From NCBI GenBank assembly GCA_021234155.1, contig JAJEKV010000032.1, forward strand, positions 9,121,551-9,185,550: 64,000 nucleotides of DNA. Direction: 5' to 3'. The translations under genes were made by a program, and so were the position numbers. Below are positions 1 through 13,140 of the stretch, piece by piece (within the stretch, counting starts at the first letter, position 1; each line of letters begins with the position of its first letter). The notes under the pieces were generated by a model. That model saw nothing but the letters and a program-made list of their open reading frames with translations. It did no database searches and had not been told where the DNA came from. This stretch comes from Isoetes taiwanensis (Eukaryota; Streptophyta; Lycopodiopsida; Isoetales; Isoetaceae).

Positions 1-2330
1 GTCTTACCTAAAAAGCAAACATCTAAATATTGCTTCCAACAAGTGATATGTGCATTGCTATTCACTAGTAGATACACATGTACACAAACATTCTATTTCA
101 ATAGCCAATCTTTGTGATTCTACTTCCAGCAGGCTTTAAAAGCATATATCCATCTAGAGGATGTCTTTGAAGGAATGTATAGTATCTAGAAGAATTGCAC
201 AAATATTTTCACTCATAATTTACCTCTTTCAGTCGTTTTGGCAAGTTGCATATATCTATATTAGAAAAAGTTACTCTTGCTCCTAATTGAAGATTCGAAA
301 AATTGACCCTTTTTATTGGTCTCCTAATGAACATTTACGAAAACCATCATTGGCAAAGTGTCATTTGCAAAAAATCTCTAGTACGAAATATAGGCAAAGG
401 AAGCACATAGTATAAACAACACAAGAATGTATTATTATTTTCCTCAATTTAACTTGGATCTTATAGTTTATTTGCCTCGTTAGAAAGGCTATGTGTTTTT
501 TCTATGGAATCTACAACTCAAACTGATTTTTATGACAAGAAAATCATCCATTGGTGCTACTCATATGATTTGAACAATGTTTCCATTTACATACTGTGAT
601 TTGTCCAATAAACAAGATATGTCCAACAATGATTTGCTTCTATACTTAAACCATTTACTATTGTACAAACTTACAACTATAATGACATCACATTTTATGG
701 GTCGTTAGAAAGGCTTACGATTTGATAGAAGGAGTAGTGCTATAACTTACACAATATACATGAAGTATGGCAAAACAAATATTGACCTCCTCTAGATTAC
801 ATCATTTGGTACTGCCTTATTTTGTAACATATTGGATTAGTGTACCTAAGGGGGAGATATGCAAATGAGGCAATATCAACATATGAGATCTCCTATAGAC
901 CTTTTGGTCTTTGTGAACGACAGAAGTCAATTGAATTCACTTCTCTAAAGATACATGTCCAATATGCAATAAATCTTGAACTTGGCATGCTTGATCTATA
1001 ACTATATTTTGCATGAAAGTTGTTTTATGCCCCCATATTTTAATTCTTGGCTTGGGTGGCAATAGAAATTGAATTGAATTGGTTTGGAGTGGCAATAGGG
1101 AAGGGTGTTCATCATCTCTGCCTTTGCTTGCATCATGCTCACAAATGCAGCTTGCATCGTGCTTTTCTTTTTTCAATTGCAAAATGGGGTGCATGAAGGT
1201 GGAGGGGCATGTCCTAATAGCATACAACTAGATTTTGAATATAACTCTCATTTCACTCCCCCTTCATTAATAGGTGAGATTGCCATCTTTCCAAGTTTTA
1301 TCTTGTTCATCAAGAATCCTAGTGCTCCGCTGTGTGTTTCTCATTAGCGTATGACTTTTATCACCTCTCTAGCCACAGAAAATAGGAAAAATTGTAAAAA
1401 TGCCCTTGTATTGATTGGAAACTATGGAAATGCTCCTATATTTATGAAATTTGTAATAATACCCCTGTTTTGGGACAATAAAACATAACGAAGTAAATTT
1501 ATGTACCCCCAACATCAAATTGGAGGCTATTGCCACAGAATCATCTAGCACCTAAACTCAACTGGCCCAACTGATGTATAGCGAAGTTCCAAATTCCAAG
1601 AGCTGGGTTTTATATCCGTGAAAGGCATCATGCTCAAAACAATATGCAAAACGGGCATTGCAGATCACCATTTCTTCAGATGTGTTGAAATTCATCGGTT
1701 CTGAAAAGAAAGAACATTCATCGGTTCTTTCTATCTTCGCAACACCAAAGCGAGTATGCAGTGAAAACTGACAAGCAATGCATCTAAATCTTATAATATA
1801 AATTCAAATACATACACATGAAAAGCGGATATACTATAGAAGTGAAAGTTTACGGGTTTGAAAGAAATCCAACAATAATATACTTGTATATTGTTTGAAA
1901 TAAAAAGTGCGATCTTTGCACCGAGTGATGAAATTCAAGTGCCGATCAATTCAATCCCAGCGGTTTGAGCAAAATTCATGTGCCCAAAATAGTGAATGAA
2001 GAGCCCCATTTCATCTCAATTCTTGGCATTTCAATAGATGTCAATTTTACGCATTTGCAATCATGCGACAAAACACGAGTGCAAAACAGTTTTTCAACTT
2101 GTGAATGGTCGATCTTATTTAGTACATGAAAGTTCTGGTTCTTGTCTCGAAACAATGGCATTTTCAGAATTTTCAAAAAAAAAAGACATTTTGCAATTTT
2201 CAACAAAATGTAAGGGCATTTTACAAATAATCTAAAGTATGATATGCTATCATTTGGTTTACATTGAAATGTGGAAATGTTCACAAAATGATATAGGCCT
2301 ATATTTTATATTAGGGTGGATGTAGTTTGG
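1..2330. other. AT-rich intergenic stretch, no gene recognised
   Basis: I see no convincing coding region on either strand. Short open frames between 937 and 2,284 have no recognisable motif and overlap on opposite strands. Around 1,385-1,480 and again at 2,150-2,235 there are loosely repeated phrases of the type 'aaaatgcccttgtatt' and 'atgtaagggcattttac', which look like decayed dispersed repeats. Confidence 0.5.
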
Positions 2331-2333
2331 GCT

Positions 2334-3445
2334 AAAACCCTAATACGGCAAAGCGGGAGCAGTTTCTCATTTTTGTACGCCGCCTGAGTCCGGCATGCTC
2401 TCCGTCAATTTGTTGGTAAGTTGCAGAATTTTTCCTTCATTTTGCAAGGCCAATTCATAAATGAAGCTTGCTAACTTGTAATCCACGGGGACTTATCATT
2501 TGCTTTGTTTTAATCACGCATTTGTCCGAGAGTGATTCTCCAGCTTTGGGTGATTTTAAGCGAACTCCTTGGTTATTTGCTCTTGATTTTGGTTTTATAG
2601 ATGTTTCCCAAGTGCTTCTTGGCGGTCAGTGGTGGAGTAAAAACTTCATCATGGTAAGCCTCGCTTCTGTATTTGCTTTGTTTTTTTCTATCTCAAGCGG
2701 CGGCGACCTGCTATTTGTCGTGTCGAGTGTTGCATTGTTTTCATTTCTTTTCTTCCCATGCCGCGATCGCCTATCGCTCAATCTTCACTTTCGAATCTTG
2801 TGAGCATCTTTGGATTGGAAGATTTGTGTCATAAAGTAGTTTCAGTATAAGGCAAATGACATGAAAGCTAGGTATTTGAAAGCTCACGTTAATCGGTTTG
2901 AAGCTTGAGATTAAGATGTTGCTTTCTTATTTGTATGTGATCTCTTCTTACGCTTCTTCAAATCTTGTGATTAAGCTTTAATTGTTTGCTTTATGATCTT
3001 GTTAGTAAAGTGGCACAACATGATGCATGTTTGCATTCTGCTCCTGGTCTTGTCTTTTGCTATTGGATTATATAAACTGGTGGTTGCCAGGAGGAGGAGC
3101 ACTCTAGTAAGCAATTTTAGAAATTAAACAAAATAGAGCATCATGTGCATCTTTGAAGCGCAAGTGCGGAGGTATGAACTCTGAAACTATTTGCTTTTAT
3201 TCTTGTTTGGTGGCTAGCAAAAGATGATAAAGAAACATTAGTTGCATTATTGAGACAAATTTTGTATTATTCCATTCTTTCTCTAAAGTGTCTCTGCATG
3301 TAATGTGTTTCTTACTTGTAGATATTGTGGATGGCAGATCTTTACACGTCATGGCAGCGGCTACAATATCAGTATGGACTCGAAAAAGGGACTACAAGTG
3401 TTTAGTGCAAACAATAAACGTAAGGAAAACTACTATTGCGGGTAG
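2334..3445 (+). CDS. possible small spliced gene, 50-codon product, unidentified
   Basis: A plant-like leader ('ctaaaaccctaatacgg') at about 2,330 is followed by a consensus splice donor at 2,416 (G|GTAAGT). Downstream, an ATG at 3,143 opens a 29-nt exon ending at a GT donor (3,172). Joining it to an acceptor at 3,320-3,321 continues the frame to a TAG at 3,443-3,445. The product would be 50 residues, starting MCIFEAQVRRYCGWQIF, basic, with four cysteines. I do not recognise the family. In-phase splicing with GT and AG is suggestive, but short exons like these also occur by chance, and the link from the leader to the ATG exon is not demonstrated. It could equally be a non-coding transcript or a captured fragment. 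Confidence 0.25.
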
Positions 3446-5040
3446 ATTTTGCTCAAGATCATAGCTGCGGGCATTGGCAATAAAATCTGAGAAGCAAAAG
3501 CGGTGTCAACCATTAAAATGACGAGATAGCTTCTACCCGGGTTAGAATTCGAATTGCAATGTTTGCGGTATATTCATAATGCGTGGTTAGTTCTCTGTGG
3601 AAGCATGCTATGTTTTGGGGCTTCTGGGGCTTCGCTTATGGGTTTGTGGTTGCCTTATAATTCCACTAAAAAGCCTTTTAATTGTTATTATATCAGGTCT
3701 AATTGATGTGATGATGAAATAGTTTCATTAATCTTATTTTTAGTGCATAGCGGTCTCACATTATTACCATCATATATTCCGGAAACTTTGGGATGTTTTT
3801 TTTGAATGGTTTACGTTCCAAGTATCAAGCGGATCAAGCATCAATCAAACGTCCTTGTGTTCTATTAGAATCTCGTGTTGTGCTATCAATTGTCAATGAT
3901 TAGTGACTATGCAAATTAATTTTTGGTCTTTGATTGTTTTGTATAAGAATGAACCTTTTCAGAAAGTTTAGAGTTCTCATTTATAGCCATTGGAAATGCC
4001 AGGGTTCAAATCCTTGGGCGCTTGAATTTGCTTCTAATGCAATATCATATTATTGTATATTTAGCCATTTGTATACGAGGATTCGATTTAATTTTTATTA
4101 AAACCACTATCAAGCTTAAAATAACAATGGTTTCCAAGTTGAACATGTGCGAATACTTTTATTAAACCAATACTAATTGCTTTGTCTCAAGCACTACTTG
4201 TTCTTTCTAATATTGAATAGGTTAGAAGGTGCAAATATTTACTATCTTGATGAAAAAACCATTAGCAGTTAGCTTATGTCTTTTGATAAAATATTGAGAT
4301 ATTTTATTGTATAGAACAACAATGGTTCATATAAAAAGATGTCAATAACTTCATAAGGCAACTGCTTTAAGTTGCATGAAGTATAAAAATAAATCGTTAC
4401 TAGTTTATTGTTCATATACATAGAACGTAGCAACAAAGCACTATTAAAACCGTAGTACTAAATCACACAAATTAACTATCATAAAATACCATAATCTTGA
4501 AACTATGGCAAAAAACTAGAACAATAGATCACAAGTAAGAACCATACTACATAAGTCTTCATGGTTAATCAACATATTAACCCACAAACTTATATTAGTT
4601 TATTATCGTGGTTTTATAGAAAAACTGCTATGAAAAACTAATAACAATTATTTTTTGGGGGTCTTGTGAATGACAACTATCATCAAGAAAGGCCATCCTT
4701 GTCCAACCCGGACCACTTGTAATAATGCTCAAGCAAGCGACAAGGTGTCATTGGCACATTCCTCCTCTAGGACATCCTATATTACAATATTGTATTTGCA
4801 AGTTGGCAAACAGCAACAATACAAATAATAAATATCAAGCATAATAACAGGAGATTTCCTCTGTATTCTAATAGATTCTTTCCTATGGTTTTTATATGAT
4901 TTGGTAGCTGTGATATGTGTATCTAGAGTATGTGTACACTCACACTGATTTTCGTGGTACTTTCTAATGGTTACACTCATGAATTTTTGATATATCACAA
5001 ATCATGAAAATTTTGCTTATATTTTTGTATTTCTAATAAA
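3446..5040. other. AT-rich intergenic stretch, nothing recognised
   Basis: No coding region or element end is recognisable. A T-arm-like 'agggttcaaatccttgg' near 4,000 resembles a pol III B box but has no A box 30-50 bases upstream. Phrases such as 'aaaaccat' and 'actatgg' recur on both strands from 4,240 to 4,640 and resemble subterminal repeats of DNA transposons, but I see no terminal inverted repeats. Confidence 0.45.
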
Positions 5041-5095
5041 TCCTATCCTATATAATAAAGTTATATAGTAAGTAAGTATGTATGTATATCAAGCA
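5041..5095 (+). mobile_element. candidate Helitron 5' terminus
   Basis: The stretch starts TCCTATCCTATATAATAAAG directly after an A and continues into 'agtaagtaagtatgtatgtat'. Many plant Helitrons begin with TC after a host A, followed by an AT-rich 'TATATAATAAAG'-like lead and then a GTATG repeat; this is knowledge of the superfamily. I could not find a matching 3' hairpin plus CTRR end downstream, so the element is unpaired. Gene-like fragments, including a profilin exon, lie 0.2-0.7 kb inside, as expected for a Helitron that picked up host exons. Confidence 0.35.
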
Positions 5096-5610
5096 TAAAA
5101 TATATGGACGGCTAAGGTTTTTCCAGCTCAACCATCTAGATTAAGCTCTTTCTCTTGAAACCCTAGCATACCTTTTTCCTACTGCGATTAAAATAAAAAT
5201 AAAATAAAATAAAAACTTTAGGGCATGGGATTGACAAGCGGTGGCTATGGCCAAGAATTTCTATGGTGCCAACATGGGCACTTGCATGAACAGGATCGAT
5301 GACAAAGCTAATCGATGGCGGATCACGGATGTTGCGGAGTTATGGTTTTAGCTTGTCGATGAACCATAGTTGAATTCTACATGTATTTATCCCGAGACAT
5401 GAAGCGCATCGAAACCGAATCACCGATAGCCCAAGGCAACATGGTTCTTGGTAGCATTTTGATCGGTGCGGGATAAGCATTTTGGTTAATATGGAATCCA
5501 GTTACATTTGACCTAATTGTTCAACACTAAGGTGGATTCTATAGGGTGCTATGAGCAATGGCACAATATCTAGATCTTGCCTTGCCCTATGTCCTCCGAC
5601 ATATACAGCT

Positions 5611-5739
5611 ATATCTTGGCAGACTTGCGTTGAAGATCACTTGCTCATATATCGGGAAATGGTTTGTAAGCCTCTCTACGCATTTGCTATTAGGGATCTA
5701 GATGGCAACATCTGGGCTCAAAGCTCTAACTTTCCTTCA
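5611..5739 (+). pseudogene. profilin first-exon fragment (start codon lost)
   Basis: The translation contains SWQTCVEDHLL near the start and AFAIRDLDGNIWAQSSNFPS at the end, matching profilin residues 2 to about 42 (family pattern SWQ.YVD.HL ... AAI.G.DG.VWAQS..FP). Profilin binds actin monomers and poly-proline. The fragment is 43 codons, the usual length of plant profilin exon 1, and ends at a possible donor (TCA|GTTAGT, 5,740). The expected ATG is ATA, and 'IYREMVCKPLY' replaces the usual middle part. The remaining two-thirds, including the poly-proline and actin contact helix, is not found downstream. An upstream ATG at 5,551 is in frame but adds residues no profilin has. This is a captured or decayed exon, not a working gene. 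Confidence 0.7.
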
Positions 5740-5759
5740 GTTAGTAATTTAGTTTAGAA

Positions 5760-8700
5760 CACATGCTTTTTTCTGAATTGTCGTAGCTTAAGATAAGATA
5801 AGATAAGATAAGAATCTGAATAATCTCTATAATTATAGTTTTGTGGGGTCTTAGATTCGTTCATGTCTCAGCTGACGTGCATTGTTTAATTATTTCTTTT
5901 TTAATTTTGGTTTAATTTTCAGCATTATTCAAGACTCAACTCTTTTTCATTGTGAAGAATATTTTTTCTTTAGAGTAAAGAATACGTTCAAATTAAGTTG
6001 TCACACACATTTGTTTGTGAGCTCTGGCCAAATATGTTGTGCCCAATGTAACAGATCTGCTGATAGCAGCTATGCCTTTGTTCGGGTAAATGACACCAAG
6101 GTAAAAAATAATTTTTTCCTTGCAATACAGATTTGTTTCAAAGTAGATGCCTGCACATGCCCTCTCATCTTGCGAGGTTTGCCATAGAAGTGAAGGACAA
6201 GCATTTTCATTGGTGCAAGATAAGCACTTTGGTTGGTTGGTTGGTTGGTTGGTTAATTGGTTGGTGCAGGACAAGCATTTTGGTTGCTGAGGGATTCAGT
6301 AGAACAAGTATGGTATATAGGATGCTATAAGCTGCATTTGCTTTGTAGGTAATTGTCTTACAATTTTTGAGTTTTTGAGTTCTATAGATTTGAGATTTAA
6401 GTTCTGAGTTTTGAAATGCTGTTGGGCAAAACATGGAGCTCATGTTATAATCTTTTCGTGCAGGAAAATTATTTGTGTTCCACCATTCTTGATCTCTTAT
6501 CTTTTGCACATGGCATTCTAGCTCTACATAACTTAGTTACACACTTACTTAAGCATGGCAATCATACGAAAGGGACCAACTTTTTGTCCAAGAGGATCTA
6601 ATTCTAGCACAACTCTGCAGAAGGAAAGAGGAATTATGTCGGGATGCGAAGCTTCTTTGCTGCAAATGAAGTGGGCGATATCTGAGAGGTGGTCGGGCTA
6701 CCATAGGGATCGGTGGCCTTGATCCATGGGCCGATTTTTGTATAGCTATATTCATTTTTTTTATGTTATTATTTCTATTTGTTCTTGTGTTTTGTGATGG
6801 TACATAAAGCCACGATTTGATTATGCGGCTTAAGGGCTAAATCATAGTTTCATCGGGTTTTGCCCAAGCTTTGTAATGTTTTTATCATGTTTGGTGATTT
6901 TTTTGCTGTTCTAGCCCATTGTATGGGTCCCATGGCCTATTGATCTCTGTGGACATTAAAAAATCTATTCTATTCTATTCTATACCATTAAAGAACACAT
7001 CACTGTCAAATAATCAAACAACCGGTCGGTTCAACGACCACATGATTTAAAATTTAATACATAAAGCCAAAATTTTGAAATCGATGGTTGGAAAATCTTG
7101 GGTATATCATATGGCTTGCCTTTGACTTGTAATCTAAGGAATATTCCTAGTCTCGCGTATTACACCATTGGCCATAAAACTTACAAATTATTTTACAATG
7201 CCGAAAAAAGAACTAGTAACTATAAGCCATTAGATTATTAAATATGCCCAAAGAGGCCCAAAGCCACCCCTCTCCTAACAAATTGCCTCTTAAACAATGG
7301 GCAATCAAAGAACTCTATATGCTATTTAGAATAGAGTTTTATGATTAGCTCAATCGCACACTTATTTTTGTATGTTGGTTGAATTAATCCTTCTATATGA
7401 CATGGAGGTATGTAGTCATGTTACAATAGCCACCATATCACGATAGTTTGGAGCAAATAATGTATCTTCAGTTTTCATTTATCTAGGTGACATGTGAACA
7501 CCAACGCAAATTGAGACACTTAACAAATGTACATCTCGTTTGAGATTTTGGGGACAATGCCCTTTTGCATCTTCCATATCCTTTGGTCGTTCACTTTCTT
7601 TGATGACTTATCCGATATTCTTTGGTGACTTATTCATGCACTACAAGAGAATACCTATTAAGCGTCAAAAGGATCATCAAAGGATCAAAAGCAGTTTGTC
7701 AAATGCATATTTCACTATTATTGTGATGTTTGACGACTAACTTAACCGGCGTTTAGATCGACAAAAATCTGAATAATAATCGGCTAATAAGCATCTAGCG
7801 AATTATCGACATTTAAATTGGCGTTTAGCTTGACTAATTAGTTGTCTAATAATCGATTAATGAGGTGGCGAGTAGTCGGACAAATCATTTACGGCGATTT
7901 CTTGACTAACGGTATGACTAATAAGGTGACTAACTAATCGACCAAATGTTGAACTATATACTAACTAATTTTTGAATTACAAGTTGTTGGTTAAATTACA
8001 AGTGACTTAGCTCACAAATTGTAGTTGTTGCTATTCTCTAGTTCCTTTAATAATTTAATGATGTAAATGATATGTTAAGCATCTTAACTTTCTCATTTAT
8101 CGAATAGCATCTCTATTTAATTGACTCCAAATATTTTGTAATTTGAGGAGATCATGTTTTGCCAACTCCATTGCAAGGGGAGAATAGGGGGTTGGTATTG
8201 TGTTTGTTTTGGTGTTGTTTACTACAATTTATTTCTCCTCTTACATAACTTCAAATTTGAAAGCAATCAGCTCCACTTTCAAAACTTTACCGCAATTTCT
8301 CGGGTTCACTCCACTTTTTTGACAATCAAATAGTTTAGCCCATAAAGCGTGCGGCTTGAGGAACTTGCTTAGCAAAATACTAATGTCCATGATGTTCCAA
8401 AGATCATCAAGCACTTGCAATGTGCTTTTATATAATCTATTTTGATGTGATCCCAATGGAAGTGTAGTAATGCTAAATACTTTTTGTAGCAACATATAAT
8501 ACTCATACAATTATAGTACAATGTAATCCCATATAATTATCGTACTCATACAATTATTGTTGTAATTATAATACTTATACAACTTCTATGTACCATACAA
8601 TTATAGTACCGTGTATAATTATGGAAATATAAATATTTTATTATATTTTACTACCATGACGTTAATCTTTCAGTGGTGTTTGCGCTTCTCAAATCTAAAA

Positions 8701-9480
8701 GTGAGAGATAATATATACGCAGGGGCATTAAATGAGGTAAGATGACACGCATCAATAGGACCAATCCATACAATAAAGTAATGCATGTGCGGGGCACTTT
8801 TTCTCGCGTAACAGTAGGAGTGACATTGCCTCTGTGTATTGATGTCCATGGCAGGATGTGCATGATCTAATATCATGAAGCGGAAATGAGATTTTGAGAG
8901 AAGAACAAAGCTTTGGAGCTAGATCTGAATTTGTAGAATGGATGTTTTGAAGGTATGGCAAACTAAGTAAACAAGATGGCATTCTTTGTTATTGATGTGT
9001 AGATTTCTCTATGTCCAACCAAATTAGCCATAAAGAATGTGATGGATGGATTAGTAGAAATTTATTCTTGGCAATGGTAATGAGTGCAGGACCGTCGATG
9101 CAAATCTCGATGCCCAACAATCTTTGGGCAATGTTCTATTTTATATAGTTTGTCCATATTGGTTTGACTTTATTATAAGCAATGCCCTTGAAATGTTATT
9201 GTATGTTAGGTAATGTGTAATTGAGCTAGAGACGTGTGTTGAGCACTTAGTCAATTAATGAAAGTGTTTGAAACGACTGCTTAACTATTGAGTTTGTACA
9301 TTATAATTTGGACTCATTATGATAGTGCAAGTTAAAATTATCTTTATCCAACTATAAATTGTTTATATAGCTAATTTGTTGGCAATCAACTGTCACTTTC
9401 ATTCAACTCGAATCACTCTTTGAACAAGCATAAAAAATGATTGATGTTGATTCAACTACTGAATACAAAGGAAAGGGTAA
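5760..9480. other. intergenic stretch without recognised genes
   Basis: No protein family is recognisable. Visible structure: an (ATTCT)n run at about 6,965-6,985; two 'ggcgtttag' copies (about 7,748 and 7,822) within a stretch rich in 'gactaa' and 'cgactaat' (7,740-7,960), probably a decayed DNA transposon end; and a run of AT-rich short repeats ('atacaattatagtac' and variants) at 8,505-8,600. Confidence 0.5.
6229..6265. repeat. (TTGG)n microsatellite within a small dispersed repeat
   Basis: About eight TTGG units occur with one interruption (TTAA). They sit inside a phrase of the form 'ggtgc(a/g)(g/a)ga(t/c)aagca(t/c)tttggtt' that appears three times: about 5,465, 6,210 and 6,263. Confidence 0.7.
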
Positions 9481-9489
9481 AGGGGCCAT

Positions 9490-10840
9490 ACACGTCAAAA
9501 CAGCGTGGGATGTCATTATTAAGGGGTTGGAAAGGCATTTGTTACGGTGGTCCCACGGATAAGTTATCCATGGCTGGTCGTGTAAGCTGTGGCAAAGTGG
9601 GTTGAGTGGTACACATGTCTACATGGCATCCATCTTTGCTGGCACCCTTGAACAAAGATGCGACTCATTGTTAAATCTTGTCGGGAACTTCATCGGGGGT
9701 GGCACTAAAGAAGGAGCTGATGTTAAAGTTAGTTGGTGAAGTGCATTATGCCTAAACTTTGTGGGGGCTGGGGATGATTCACTTTCTTCTCGAGCAAGAT
9801 GTGCTGATTTCTAAGTTCATATGGCGGATTCTCAATAATGTTGATAATTCTCTAGGTGCGTCTCATTCACTAGTCTTCTGAGGATGTGCATTTCCTTTGG
9901 CTCTCCATCCATTAAGCCTCTCCTCCCATGGACATTATTCTATCCACTTTCTCCATATCCTAATGCATCTCCTTTCCTCAAGGGTTGCTAGCTGCTTGGG
10001 AGATTGTCGCACTTTATTTCAGTTCCATCCAATGGCCCCCGGATCCTCTGACCCGGTTGTTGGTGGATCCCTTTGGGTGGCGGCGGGGAAGATTGTCCCC
10101 GGTCTCTTACGTTTTCATCCATTGGCCCTTAGCGTCGGTGGCGGCGGCGGCAGTGTGCTCCTCGGTATCGCATGGTATAATGAGACAAGATTGTTGGCGT
10201 GGAATGAGTTTAAATTGAAGTTCCTTCTCCTTCGTTGGGGACGGGCCATTTGGGAAAAGTAGCTGCTACACTTCCTCCACACCCATAAGGCGTGGCTCCC
10301 GGCTACGGGTGGTTCATGGCGATGTTAAGGAGGAGCACTGGTGCACTTTCGATGTATGTGGTCTGCTTCATCGAGGTGTTGCCTCCATCGCCAAAGTGGC
10401 CTTTAGTTATCCCCGAGCCTCATCGTAAAGGCGATGCGGCGATGGGTATGGGATAAATTGCTTCATCCTAAGCTATCCATTTTATGGTGGCGGATCACTC
10501 ATAGATGCATGCGGGTAAACACATTTGTTCATCGATTTTCATCCGAAAGTCTACGTGATCGCCCTCTTTGCATGCGAGAGGGATGAGACAATTGAGCATT
10601 GCTTTTCTTGTGTCACCATGTTCGACTTGGTGGCGGTGACATCAAAAGTGTCATTTGGGAGCAATATCTTGATTCCCACCTATTCATAGCAAACCGTTGT
10701 GCTCATGGTGATCTGTGTTCTCTGCTTTTCTATGTTATGTATGTGATGGGTAGTGTTGCTCTAGTGGATATCTTCTCCACTTTGGGTTTTGAGTCCCCAT
10801 GTACTCTTTGTATTCTTTTGAGTAATAAAGGTCCACGTTC

Positions 10841-10876
<36 letters not shown>
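9490..10876 (+). mobile_element. L1-type LINE, 5'-truncated, with poly(A) tail
   Basis: Around 9,500-9,720 the translation, across stops, follows the C-terminal end of plant L1 reverse transcriptase: VIIKGLERHLLRWS, then THVYMASIF, then NLVGNFIGGGTKEG, then VSW, corresponding to the family pattern 'W..(x)n..iY..sif.....fiWGG...g.k.h.vsW'. At 10,447-10,590 a zf-RVT region follows: VWDKLLHPKLSILWWRITHR, then MRVNTFVHRF, then RDRPLCMREG and, after a one-base change, DETIEHCF. The element ends in 33 A residues at 10,844-10,876 after an 'agtaataaag' signal. The 5' part (endonuclease and most of the RT) is missing, as usual for LINE copies truncated during insertion. Multiple stops make it inactive. 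I found no target duplication. Confidence 0.75.
10844..10876 (+). repeat. poly(A) tail of the LINE
   Basis: Thirty-three uninterrupted A residues terminate the LINE copy. They also create artificial lysine-rich (+) and phenylalanine-rich (-) open frames across this point. Confidence 0.85.
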
Positions 10877-10878
<2 letters not shown>

Positions 10879-11429
10879 GTCTCAATGAAGATGATGCGAG
10901 AGAAAAAAAAGTAAAGAAGAACAAAAGAAGCAAGGCCGAAGATCAAGACCCAGGAGGAGGCTACTCCTTTCGAAGATCTAAAATAAAGAAACATGCAATA
11001 GAGCAAAAGCGGAATATAAGCTACTCACATATGCCTCGGAGATGAAGTAAAGCCCCTACATTACAAGATTCATATGTTTGCAAGAAAGAGGCCAAAAAAA
11101 AAGCGTATATGCACAAAACAAGGTAGTGCAAATGAAGGATTCTATTCCTCTTTTTTTTGGGGTTGGGAGATGTGGTGGGGATGATCTGTTCCCACAACGT
11201 CCTAAACAAAACGTGTCTGCAATAGATCCAAGTTAAAACTAGAGAAAATGTGGGGACACTTTCATTTTACAACCCCCCTTCTAATGTGGCACAAATCTAG
11301 ACCATACAATCTGAAAATCAAGGGTTGAGATGTATGCCGCGTCGGATGGGGATTTGCAAAACAAAAACTAGCTCTTGCGCATCACGACTAGTAATGCTTC
11401 TTAGCATAACAATATCATAAAATAAAACT

Positions 11430-12705
11430 TGCAAATTTTGAACATTTGGTTTGACTCCCGTCCATAATTGCAAAGGAGTTACGCCTTTTAGAGAAGAAGT
11501 TACAACTCAATTCTACTCATAAACAACGGTAGCCACATCTTCTAGCCAAAAGACTTATCCAAACCAGCATGAATAAGCCTAGGTCAAAAAACATTGATTA
11601 TCGTATGATTCAGACATTCAGCAATACCATTTTGCTGAAGGGAATAAGCAATGGTAGGCTCATATTCTATACCATGCTCTTCACAAAAACATTTGAATTG
11701 AACAGAGGTAAATTCCCCACTATTGTCAGTACGTAATCTCTTGATCATTTTGCGGTTTGAGTCACCACCATACTTTTAAGCACTTGAATTTGGTGAAGGC
11801 TTGGGACCTCGTGAGAGATAAAATACACAAAATCTCTACAGGAAAAATCATCCACAAACAAGATAAAATATTTGGCACCACTCAAAACACAAGGTAGTGG
11901 GCCACATATATCAACATACACAAGCTTCAAAAGGCGTGTTGCACGTTTTCCTTTTTTCATTGAAAGGGCGGCATTCTTTGCTTCCCAACAACACACGCCT
12001 CACATACACTCATTGATGCGGTGCTATTCAACAATGGACCATCTACGATTCAATCGGAGATCATCTCCAATGAATATTGGAAGTTAACATGTGCAAAGCG
12101 ATGATGCCACGGTATACTTGATTCATCTCCCGGCGGTCGGAAGATTCACAAAATCATCAGTCAATCTAAGCTTGTACAGATGACCTTCTCTCAAGGCCAC
12201 TCCAAGTACACATCCATCTTGGATGAATCTACACAATCGTCTATCAAATTGTATAGATAGTCCAAGATCGACAAGTCTAGACACATAAATAAGATTTAGG
12301 CCTAAAACCGGATACATGTAAATGGGCGCATAAAGACTTACACACCATTGGGAGTATCAACATGAAGATCTCCAATGCCTTTGATCTCATGGGTCATGTT
12401 ATCATCAAAAGCGCCAAATTTTTCTAACCCGGTGCCTATGAAAAGTCATATCTTTGTGTTGCTTTGTAATCAATAGTCATGAAAACAACAGTTCTTGTAG
12501 AAAAGCGGCTTCAAAAGCTTCATCACGTGCAATACTTGCATGTTCATCACGGAATGTGAGGTCCATCGGATGGGCGGAGTAAAAGTTCTATGCAAATTAA
12601 CAAAGTATTTATAATAACATTTGCTTTCAACATGATTCATCTTTTTACAATAGGCAAAAACAGTCTCTAACTTAGGTTGCTCAAATCTAGTCAATAGTTC
12701 CAAGG
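11430..12705 (-). mobile_element. Ty1/copia retrotransposon remnant (gag knuckle, GAG-pre-integrase, integrase)
   Basis: Read on the minus strand from 12,705 down, the order is that of a copia polyprotein. A zinc knuckle-like CxxC part (AYCKKMNHVESKCYYK) lies at about 12,650. The protease/pre-integrase link is at 12,317-12,123 (LNLIYVSRLVDLGLSIQF). The GAG-pre-integrase to integrase junction is at about 11,990-11,830 (KLVYVDICGPLP, AKYFILFVDDFS). The integrase core is at 11,750-11,550 (IKRLRTDNSGEF, then AYSLQQNGIAECLN). The catalytic D of TDN and the QQNG motif are visible. Frames are broken by several stops and shifts. Reverse transcriptase and RNase H are absent, and I see no LTRs. Confidence 0.8.
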
Positions 12706-12810
12706 GGCTCCATGCAGGTAACTATAGTAAGTAGCCTGCCCAATCCTGCCGATAGCAAGAAGTTGCATCCAGAAATGAGCATAGGAATAGAATTTTCGGG
12801 CCTATTAAGA

Positions 12811-13140
12811 TGCTATAGACTTGCAAAATTGTTGGATATAATTGTGAACAAAATCATAGCTAGATACATGACTTGGCCGGACAACCTTCTATGACCTCCT
12901 GTGACTCTTCTCATCATTAGCTTCAGTAGTATGCCTTTCAATGCACTTTAACTGTTGCGTCCTTTCAAAACCACTACTTAGAGCAAGATTTCTTGATCAT
13001 AGTCAACCAACTTCTTGCCAGGCATATGTAGCTTGCCTGAAAACACAGATGACCTTGCATATTCACCACCTTGAAGGTCATTCTCGTCTTTGTAGTTGTT
13101 AATGTGCGTCAAGGATAAAATATCTAGACCTTCATGCCCT
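12811..13140. repeat. direct repeat, copy 1
   Basis: The phrases 'gacttgcaaaattgttgga', 'tcctttcaaaaccactactta', 'gcatattcaccaccttgaag' and 'tcaaggataaaatatctaga' recur in the same order at 13,613-13,830, where about 60 bases of this copy are missing. The pair could be LTR remnants of a lost or recombined element, or a simple segmental duplication. Confidence 0.6.

Noticed and set aside
3985-4025. tRNA-like T arm ('agggttcaaatccttgg')
   Set aside because: No A box, no acceptor stem, no cloverleaf; at most a decayed SINE trace. A similar B-box look-alike at 15,450 (minus) fails for the same reason.
10599-11045. 148-codon frame with a polylysine run
   Set aside because: It crosses the LINE poly(A) tail; the lysines are the tail, and the two sides are unrelated sequence.
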